Shown here piece after piece: positions 58,398 to 64,000 of a stretch of 64,000 nucleotides of DNA. The notes under the pieces are model-generated. The model searched no databases. It saw nothing but the letters and a program-made list of their open reading frames with translations, and was not told where the DNA came from. Where the stretch lies: the NCBI RefSeq assembly GCF_000949135.2, contig NZ_JTAN02000018.1:310001-374000 (forward strand). Reading direction: 5' to 3'. The DNA is from Burkholderia sp. USMB20 (GTDB lineage Bacteria > Pseudomonadota > Gammaproteobacteria > Burkholderiales > Burkholderiaceae). The stretch's first letter is position 1. The number at the start of each line of letters is the position of its first letter. The position numbers and the translations under genes were made by a program.

Positions 58398-59630
58398 TCA
58401 GCGCGCGGTGGCTTCCTGGGCCGCGAGCACCTGCTCGACTGCCTTCTCGAAGCGCTTCACGCCTTCGTCGAGCAGGTCGAACGGGATCACGAGCGACGGC
58501 ACGAAGCGCAGCACGTTCGGGCCCGCGATCAGCATGATCAGGCCGTTCTCGGCGGCGGCGGTGACGAAGTCCTTCGCGCGGCCGTCGAATGCGGCGGTGA
58601 GTTCCGCGCCGACCAGCAGGCCCTTGCCGCGGATGTCCTTGAAGATGCCGAAGCGTGCGTTGATGCGTTCCAGCGCGCCCTTCAGGCGCACGCTGCGTTC
58701 GCGCACGCCTTCGAGCAGCGCCGGGTCGCCGATCAGCTCGACGACCTTGTCCGCGATCGCCGACGCGAGCGGGTTGCCGCCGTACGTCGTGCCGTGCACG
58801 CCGACCTTGAAGTGGGCGGCCAGTTCGTTCGTCGTCAGCATCGCGCCGATCGGGAAACCGTTGCCGAGTGCCTTCGCGGTCGTGAGGATGTCCGGCGTGA
58901 CGCCCGTGTCCATGTATGCGTAGAACTGGCCCGTGCGGCCGACGCCCGTCTGCACTTCGTCGAAGATCAGCACTGCGTCGTTGGCGTCGCACGCTTCGCG
59001 CAGTGCCTTCAGGAAGGCCGGATCGGCCGGGATCACGCCGCCTTCGCCCTGCACCGGCTCGACGATCACCGCGCAGGTTTGCGGGCCGATCGCGGCCTTG
59101 GCCGCTTCGATGTCGTTGAACGGCAGGTGCTTGATGCCTTCCGGCACCGGGCCGAAGCCTTCCGAGTATTTCGGCTGGCCGCCGACGCTGACCGTGAAGA
59201 ACGTGCGGCCGTGGAACGACTGGACGAACGACACGATTTCGTATTTGTCGGCGCCGTGGCGGTCGAATGCGACGCGGCGCGCGAGTTTGAGGGCGGCTTC
59301 GTTCGCTTCCGCGCCCGAGTTCGCGAAGAATGCACGGTCGGCGAAGGTCAGCGCTTCGAGGCGCTTCGCGAGGCGCAGCACCGGCTCGTTCGTGTAGCCG
59401 TTGCCGATGTGCCAGAGCTTGCGGCCTTGTTCGTCCAGGACCTTCAGCAGTTCCGGGTGGCCGTGGCCGAGCGACGTGACGGCGATGCCGCAGGCGAAAT
59501 CCACGTATTCGCGGCCGGCCGTGTCCCACACGCGCGAGCCCTCTGCACGGTCCGGCACGAACGGCGCGGGGGAGAATACCGGCACCATCACTTCGTCGAA
59601 TGTCTGGCGGGTCACGGTCGAGGTCGTCAT
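58398..59630 (-). CDS. astC: succinylornithine / acetylornithine aminotransferase
   Basis: 410 residues, class III PLP aminotransferase. [15 protein letters not shown] binds phosphate, [12 protein letters not shown] and [13 protein letters not shown] are class signatures, and the PLP lysine is in [15 protein letters not shown] near residue 252. Converts succinylornithine and 2-oxoglutarate to succinylglutamate semialdehyde and glutamate. The start at 59630 follows AAAGGAACGACC; a longer reading from 59693 has no ribosome site. It is the first gene of the ast transcript; the promoter must lie between 59631 and the inverted repeat at 59824. Confidence 0.93.
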   Translation of the reverse strand: MTTSTVTRQTFDEVMVPVFSPAPFVPDRAEGSRVWDTAGREYVDFACGIAVTSLGHGHPELLKVLDEQGRKLWHIGNGYTNEPVLRLAKRLEALTFADRAFFANSGAEANEAALKLARRVAFDRHGADKYEIVSFVQSFHGRTFFTVSVGGQPKYSEGFGPVPEGIKHLPFNDIEAAKAAIGPQTCAVIVEPVQGEGGVIPADPAFLKALREACDANDAVLIFDEVQTGVGRTGQFYAYMDTGVTPDILTTAKALGNGFPIGAMLTTNELAAHFKVGVHGTTYGGNPLASAIADKVVELIGDPALLEGVRERSVRLKGALERINARFGIFKDIRGKGLLVGAELTAAFDGRAKDFVTAAAENGLIMLIAGPNVLRFVPSLVIPFDLLDEGVKRFEKAVEQVLAAQEATAR

Positions 59631-59823
59631 GGTCGTTCCTTTCGGTTTCGTAAGAGGGTTCAACAGGATCAAGTTTAGGTAAGGGTGACGCAAGCGTCTT
59701 GCGGAATTGCGACGGGTTCTATCGGAAGCGGATAGGGCGCTTTATTTTGCCTCTCCCCGGTGGGGGTGGTGGCGTTTTGTGCTCGGTTGCTGTTTTCGCG
59801 GTTTTTTGGCGGTGCGCTCGCCG

Positions 59824-60552
59824 TTTGTCGTGAAGCACCTGTGATCGTGTCGGTCTATTAGCGTCGCCCTGCGCGGGGCGGCGGTTACTTTTCTTTGTCT
59901 TGCAAAGAAAAGTAACCAAAAGAAAGGCGCCCGGATAACGCATGACTTCCCGGTGCCGTAGTCCACCAAGTGGCCCTCGCCTAAGTGTCCGCGCCAGTCA
60001 GGAACCCGGAGTGGTTCGAGCAATGGTTCTGACACCACTCACCACCCCGCGGAGTGGTATACCGCCCGCTAGCTCCGCCCTCGCTTCGCTCGGTCGACAG
60101 GTCCACACGCTCCGCTTTGAAAGCTGTCGGTTGATTGGCTTCCACAATTGCGGCGGGTGGCGCATGAATTCAATAAATTGAACTCGTCGTTGCGGTGCAG
60201 CGGCACCCCACTGATTTGGGGAACTGATCAGTGGGTGTCCATGTGTGGCGCGAGCGGATGAATTGCGGCCGAAGAACCTTGCAGCCGAGCATAGCGAGGA
60301 TGGAGCTAGCGGGCGGTATACCGCTCCGTTGCGTAGGGAGTGGTGTCAGAACCATTGCTCGAACCACTCCGGGTTCCCGACTGGCGCGGACACTTAGGCG
60401 AGGGCCACTCCGGTGCCATGGCACCGGGAAGTCATGCGTTATCCCGGGCCTTTCTTTTGGTTACTTTTCTTTGGCAAGACAAAAAAAGTAACCGCCGCCC
60501 CGCGCAGGGCGACGCTAATAGACCGACACGATCGCAGGTGCTTCACGACAAA
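59824..60552. repeat. 270-bp imperfect inverted repeat between regulator and astC
   Basis: The left arm 59824-60093 and right arm 60285-60552 are reverse complements over almost their whole length with few mismatches. Weaker similarity extends outward on both sides. The spacer is about 190 bp. Shared strings include TCGTGTCGGTCTATTAGCG, CCTCGCCTAAGTGTCCGCGC and GTTCGAGCAATGGTTCTGAC. No transposase frame, terminal repeat or target duplication was found. It lies between the AraC-type regulator (ends 60578) and the start of astC (59630), so the regulator transcript would pass through it. Confidence 0.9.
59883..59917. repeat. 15-bp hairpin inside each arm of the inverted repeat
   Basis: GGTTACTTTTCTTTG and CAAAGAAAAGTAACC are exact reverse complements around TCTTG. 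The right arm has the equivalent hairpin at 60459-60493 with one mismatch. This short motif looks like the repetitive stem-loop common between genes in Burkholderia. Each could work as a terminator or mRNA stabiliser. Confidence 0.75.
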
Positions 60553-60577
60553 TGCAAGCGCACCACAAAAAACAGAA

Positions 60578-61621
60578 TCAATCCTTGCCACCCCGCTCAA
60601 CAAGCGCGCCCCCGCGAGGCTCCCCCCCACCGCCGGTCTGCTTCTCGAGCCAGGCTCTCCGATCCTCCCGAGGCGTGACCCCAAACCTCTCGCGATACGC
60701 ATTGGAAAAGTGCGCAGCAGAAGAAAACCCACAGGCGAGGCTCACCTGAACGACCGACTTGCTGGTCCGCTGCAACTGCGTGCGAGCCTTGAGCAACCGA
60801 AGATTGAGGTAATACTTGGAGGGCATCGCCCCGAGATACTGTCGAAAGAGCCGCTCGAGCTGCCGCCGCGACACGCCGACGAGCCCGGCGATCTCATCGG
60901 TCGTCAAAGGATCCTCGACATTGGCTTCCATCAAAAGCAACGCATCGTTCAGCCGAGGATGCCGCTCACCGGGCGCGGTCACAAAAGGAATCCGCTGGCG
61001 CTCCTCGCCGCTGCGCAGCGTGCCGGCCCCGAGCGCATCGGCAATGCGCTCACCCAGATCCGCCCCGTGTTCCCGGCCGATCATGGCCAGCATGAAATCG
61101 ACGGTCGCCTGCCCGCCCGCACAGGTCGCCCGATCGCGATCGATCTCGAAGATCTGCTGCGTGACGATCGACCGCTCGAACTGTTCGGCGAACTGCTGAT
61201 ACGTCTCCCAGTTCACGCTCACGCGATATCCGGAAAGCTGCCCGGCCATCGCGAGCCACCACACGCCGTGGTGAATCCCCGTGACGACCGGCGTGCGCTG
61301 CCCCACCCGCGCGAGACTCGCGAGAAACAACCGATAGTCGGCAAACTGCTGAAATCGCTCCGACACGACGATCAGCCAGTCGCACGCGATCGCATCGTTG
61401 AACGCCGCATCGGCATGCCACTGCGCGCCGCCGGCGAGCGGCACCGGCCGCCCGTCCCACGAACACACCTGCCAGCGATACAGCAAGCGCCCGTCGATCT
61501 CGTTCGCGAGATGCAACGCATCGACGATCGGACCCACACCCGACATCGACACGGGCGGCAATGCAACGATCGCCACCTGCGTCGTGCGGGTGGCGCCTGC
61601 GGGACGAGACACCGGTACCAC
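60578..61621 (-). CDS. AraC/GlxA-family regulator, probable arginine-responsive ArgR-type
   Basis: 347 residues. An N-terminal GATase1-like (DJ-1/PfpI) domain of the GlxA family (VAIVALPPVSMSGVGPIVDA; the CAGGQATVDFMLAMI block) is followed by a C-terminal AraC helix-turn-helix pair (TTDEIAGLVGVSRRQLERLF, VVQVSLACGFSSAAHFSNAY). The start is GTG at 61621, about ten bases after AAGGG; a second GTG is three codons later. It begins 19 bp after the transporter ATPase gene, so it is in that operon, exactly as the AraC-type ArgR follows aotJQMOP in Pseudomonas aeruginosa. By that analogy it should activate this transporter and the ast genes with arginine. Unrelated to E. coli ArgR. Confidence 0.85.
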   Translation of the reverse strand: MVPVSRPAGATRTTQVAIVALPPVSMSGVGPIVDALHLANEIDGRLLYRWQVCSWDGRPVPLAGGAQWHADAAFNDAIACDWLIVVSERFQQFADYRLFLASLARVGQRTPVVTGIHHGVWWLAMAGQLSGYRVSVNWETYQQFAEQFERSIVTQQIFEIDRDRATCAGGQATVDFMLAMIGREHGADLGERIADALGAGTLRSGEERQRIPFVTAPGERHPRLNDALLLMEANVEDPLTTDEIAGLVGVSRRQLERLFRQYLGAMPSKYYLNLRLLKARTQLQRTSKSVVQVSLACGFSSAAHFSNAYRERFGVTPREDRRAWLEKQTGGGGEPRGGALVERGGKD

Positions 61622-61640
61622 GTATGAAACGCCCTTTGCG

Positions 61641-62441
61641 TTACTTGAGGCTACCCGACAGGAACTGCTTCAGACGCTCGCTCTGCGGACGCACCAGCAC
61701 CTCCTTCGGATCACCCTCTTCCTCGGTCCGCCCCTGATGCAGGAACATCACGTGATTCGACACGTTGCGCGCGAAACCCATCTCGTGCGTGACGACGATC
61801 ATCGTGCGGCCTTCCTCGGCCAGCTTCTGCATCACCTTCAGCACCTCACCGACGAGCTCCGGATCGAGCGCCGACGTCGGCTCGTCGAACAGCATCACGT
61901 CCGGATGCATCGCCAGCGCCCGCGCGATCGCGACACGCTGCTGCTGGCCACCCGACAGATGCGACGGATACTGCTTCTCGACGCGCGGCGGCAAACCGAC
62001 CTTCTCCAGGTACTCGCGCGCACGCTCCTCGGCTTCCTTCTTCGCAATGCCGAGCACGTGCACCGGCGCTTCCATCACGTTCTCGAGCACGTTCATGTGC
62101 GCCCACAGATTGAAGTGCTGGAACACCATCGCGAGCTTGGTGCGGATGCGCTGCAGCTGCTTGTGATCGGCCACCTCGAGCGCACCGGCGCGGTCGGTCT
62201 TCGTGCGCACGGCCTCGCCGTCGACGACGATCTGCCCCGCATTCGGCCGCTCGAGAAAATTGATGCAGCGCAGGAACGTGCTCTTGCCGGAACCGCTGGC
62301 GCCGATGATGCTGATGACGTCGCCGGCCTTCGCGTTCAGCGACACGCCCTTGAGCACCTCGTTGTCGCCATAGCGCTTGTGAATGTCGACCGCGGCAAGC
62401 TTGGTGGAAGCGGACGCGCTCGTTTGAGTGATCTCGGCCAT
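61641..62441 (-). CDS. hisP: amino-acid ABC transporter ATPase (HisP/AotP type)
   Basis: 266 residues. Walker [11 protein letters not shown]-loop in [10 protein letters not shown], signature [15 protein letters not shown], Walker B and D-loop [14 protein letters not shown], and H-loop [12 protein letters not shown] are all present. It drives uptake of basic amino acids with HisQ/HisM. The start at 62441 follows GAGGAGAGCCAG; an upstream ATG at 62465 lacks such a site. Confidence 0.94.
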   Translation of the reverse strand: MAEITQTSASASTKLAAVDIHKRYGDNEVLKGVSLNAKAGDVISIIGASGSGKSTFLRCINFLERPNAGQIVVDGEAVRTKTDRAGALEVADHKQLQRIRTKLAMVFQHFNLWAHMNVLENVMEAPVHVLGIAKKEAEERAREYLEKVGLPPRVEKQYPSHLSGGQQQRVAIARALAMHPDVMLFDEPTSALDPELVGEVLKVMQKLAEEGRTMIVVTHEMGFARNVSNHVMFLHQGRTEEEGDPKEVLVRPQSERLKQFLSGSLK

Positions 62442-62461
62442 CTGGCTCTCCTCGAATGAAA

Positions 62462-63175
62462 TCAATGACGGCCGGCCGCGAGATACGCGAGCCAGTGGCG
62501 CTCCGCCCGGCGAAATGCCGCGACGAGTGCGAACGATACCGCAAGATAGATCAGTGCGGCGATCCCGAACGACTGGAACGCCATGTAGGTCGCCGAATTG
62601 GCGTCACGCGCGACCTTCAGGATGTCGGGCACGGTCGCCGTGAATGCAACGGTGGTCGCGTGCAGCATCAGGATCACCTCGTTGCTGTACAGCGGCAACG
62701 CACGGCGCAGCGCCGACGGCAGGATCACCCGGCGATACATCGTGAACGGCGACATCCCGTACGCACGCGCCGCCTCGACCTCGCCGTGCGGAATCGCACG
62801 AATCGCACCCGCGAAGATCTCGGTCGTGTACGCGCAGGTGTTCAGCGCGAACGCGAGGATCGCGCAGTTGAAGCCGCTGCGGAAGAACGCGTCGAGCAGC
62901 GAGTGCGAGCGCACGAACTCGAGGCTGTACATGCCCGTGTACAGCAACAGCAGCTGCACGTAGAGCGGCGTGCCGCGGAACACGTACGTGTAGAACCGCA
63001 CCGGCATCGACAGCCACTTCTTCTTCGACACGCGTGCGACCGCGAGCGGCACCGCGCACACGAAGCCGAGCGAAATCGACGCGACGAGCAGCCACAGCGT
63101 CACCGCAAGGCCGGAGAGGCGCTGGCCGTCCCAGTAAAGGAACGCCTGGCCGAATTCCTGGAGGATCTCGATCAT
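62462..63175 (-). CDS. hisM: amino-acid ABC transporter permease (HisM/AotM type)
   Basis: 237 residues with five hydrophobic segments. Contains the histidine/polar amino-acid permease pattern [19 protein letters not shown] and the EAA loop [23 protein letters not shown], split here as [14 protein letters not shown]. It overlaps the hisQ stop as ATGA and is followed after 20 bp by hisP, so translation is coupled. Confidence 0.94.
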   Translation of the reverse strand: MIEILQEFGQAFLYWDGQRLSGLAVTLWLLVASISLGFVCAVPLAVARVSKKKWLSMPVRFYTYVFRGTPLYVQLLLLYTGMYSLEFVRSHSLLDAFFRSGFNCAILAFALNTCAYTTEIFAGAIRAIPHGEVEAARAYGMSPFTMYRRVILPSALRRALPLYSNEVILMLHATTVAFTATVPDILKVARDANSATYMAFQSFGIAALIYLAVSFALVAAFRRAERHWLAYLAAGRH

Positions 63176-63861
63176 AGTTCTGCGTGGCGCACGCCCGTGG
63201 AATAACGTTTCTCGAGCTGGATCAGCACGAGGTTGGAAACGGTCGTGATCGCGAGGTAGATCAGCGCCGCAACGAGGATGAAGAAGAACATGTTGAACGT
63301 GCTCTTGCCCGCGTCCTGCGCCGCCTTCACGACGTCGGCGAGGCCGATGATCGACACCAGCGCGGTCGCCTTCACGAGCACCTGCCAGTTGTTGCCGATG
63401 CCCGGCAGCGCGAAGCGCATCATCTGCGGAAACATGATCCGCACGAACACGCGCAGCCCGCTCATCCCGTACGCCGAGCCGGCCTCGAGCTGGCCGCGCG
63501 GCACCGACAGGAACGCACCGCGGAACGTCTCGGTGAAGTACGCGCCGTAAATGAAGCCGAGCGTCAGCACGCCGGCGACGAACGGGTCGATGTCGATCTG
63601 GTCCCAGCCGACGAGGTCGGTGAACTGGTTCAGCCAGATCTGGATGCTGTAGAACAACAGCAGCATCAGGACGAGATCGGGCACCGAGCGGATCAGCGTC
63701 GTATAACCGGTCGCGACCGCTCGCAGCACCCGGTTGTGCGACAGCTTCGCCACCGCGCCGATCAGCCCCAGCGCCACCGCAGCGGCGAGCGACAGCACCG
63801 ACAGCTCGATGGTCTGCACGGTGCCGGCCCAGAGGACAGGACCAAAGCCGTAAAGGAACAC
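63172..63861 (-). CDS. hisQ: amino-acid ABC transporter permease (HisQ/AotQ type)
   Basis: 229 residues with five hydrophobic segments, IRSVPDLVLMLLLFYSIQI and an EAA loop (LEAGSAYGMSGLRVF). The start is GTG at 63861 because GGAG lies six bases upstream and the family N-terminus (FLYGFGPVLWAGTVQTIEL) begins there. A GTG at 63888 is possible but has no ribosome site. No binding-protein gene is seen in the remaining 139 bp; the likely receptor is at 51268-52062. Confidence 0.92.
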   Translation of the reverse strand: MFLYGFGPVLWAGTVQTIELSVLSLAAAVALGLIGAVAKLSHNRVLRAVATGYTTLIRSVPDLVLMLLLFYSIQIWLNQFTDLVGWDQIDIDPFVAGVLTLGFIYGAYFTETFRGAFLSVPRGQLEAGSAYGMSGLRVFVRIMFPQMMRFALPGIGNNWQVLVKATALVSIIGLADVVKAAQDAGKSTFNMFFFILVAALIYLAITTVSNLVLIQLEKRYSTGVRHAEL

Positions 63862-64000
63862 GCGCGTCTCCAGTGTTGATGTGAACACCGGCGCGCATCA
63901 CTGTCCGGCGCCGGGCTGACGCGGATAGTCGCAAGCGAAATTGATTGCCTCAAATCACCGTGCGCGCGATTGCTGCGTCGCAGCAATTCATCCCACCATT

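Noticed and set aside
59824-60552. Insertion sequence or MITE
   Set aside because: No transposase frame, no short terminal repeats and no target duplication were visible; the arms are far longer than MITE ends.

Overview
The window is about 64 kb of GC-rich DNA with dense, codon-biased genes. Gene content and protein similarity point to a Burkholderia, probably of the Burkholderia cepacia complex: aruF/aruG-type succinyltransferase genes beside a histidine/arginine-type ABC transporter, mdtABC, paired PAS-GGDEF-EAL and HDOD genes, and many LysR regulators. No rRNA, tRNA, CRISPR array, origin or intact insertion sequence was seen.

Region 1 (1-14.4 kb) is accessory carbon metabolism. It holds a LysR gene cut by the window edge, a NIPSNAP / iron-alcohol-dehydrogenase pair divergent from an MFS transporter, a LysR gene divergent from an RhtA-like amino-acid exporter, and two nearly identical aldo/keto reductases about 5.8 kb apart. 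A NADP-type aldehyde dehydrogenase and an atypical SDR lie between the reductases. Only the first reductase keeps its divergent LysR gene. The second keeps the shared operator with no regulator behind it. Two decayed IS5-family transposase fragments lie at 4.0-4.35 and 7.05-7.2 kb, and a lower-GC DUF6196-like gene lies between them.

Region 2 (14.6-15.9 kb) is a gene graveyard: a frameshifted DoxX gene, the C-terminal end of an amidohydrolase, and the N-terminal end of a CcsB-type cytochrome c biogenesis gene joined to it by deletion.

Region 3 (16.0-34.7 kb, minus strand) is the most unusual part. Nine consecutive, tightly packed genes encode exported proteins: two multicopper-oxidase-like proteins, a giant protein of about 2,880 residues (degenerate MCO-like head, Ig-like and SdrD-like modules, parallel beta-helix), a small periplasmic protein, two paralogous LolA-like proteins, a cytochrome c fused to a periplasmic-binding fold, an outer-membrane beta-barrel with one haem site, and a dihaem cytochrome c4-like protein. 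I read it as one cell-surface redox system. Oxidation of a metal such as Mn(II), or of another extracellular donor, is the best hypothesis, but no substrate is shown by sequence. A compact structured RNA with its own promoter and a U8 terminator is predicted 5' of the operon.

Region 4 (34.9-44.5 kb): an IclR regulator, then an mdtABC-type RND efflux operon whose mdtA end and mdtB start are broken by small indels, and a VOC protein. Region 5 (44.5-51.2 kb): a NYN-LOTUS protein with a histone-H1-like and histidine-rich tail, an NAD(P)-binding protein, an exported peroxiredoxin, and a c-di-GMP phosphodiesterase followed by an HDOD protein.

Region 6 (51.2-63.9 kb, minus strand) is an arginine/ornithine uptake and catabolism block: ABC permeases and ATPase, an AraC/GlxA-type regulator, then astC-aruF-aruG-astD-astB-astE (arginine succinyltransferase pathway to glutamate and succinate) and a periplasmic binding protein. 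A 270-bp inverted repeat sits between the regulator and astC.

Several otherwise sound genes (giant protein, mdtA, mdtB, NYN protein) carry single-base indels, mostly in short G/C runs. Sequencing error should be excluded before these are treated as mutations.
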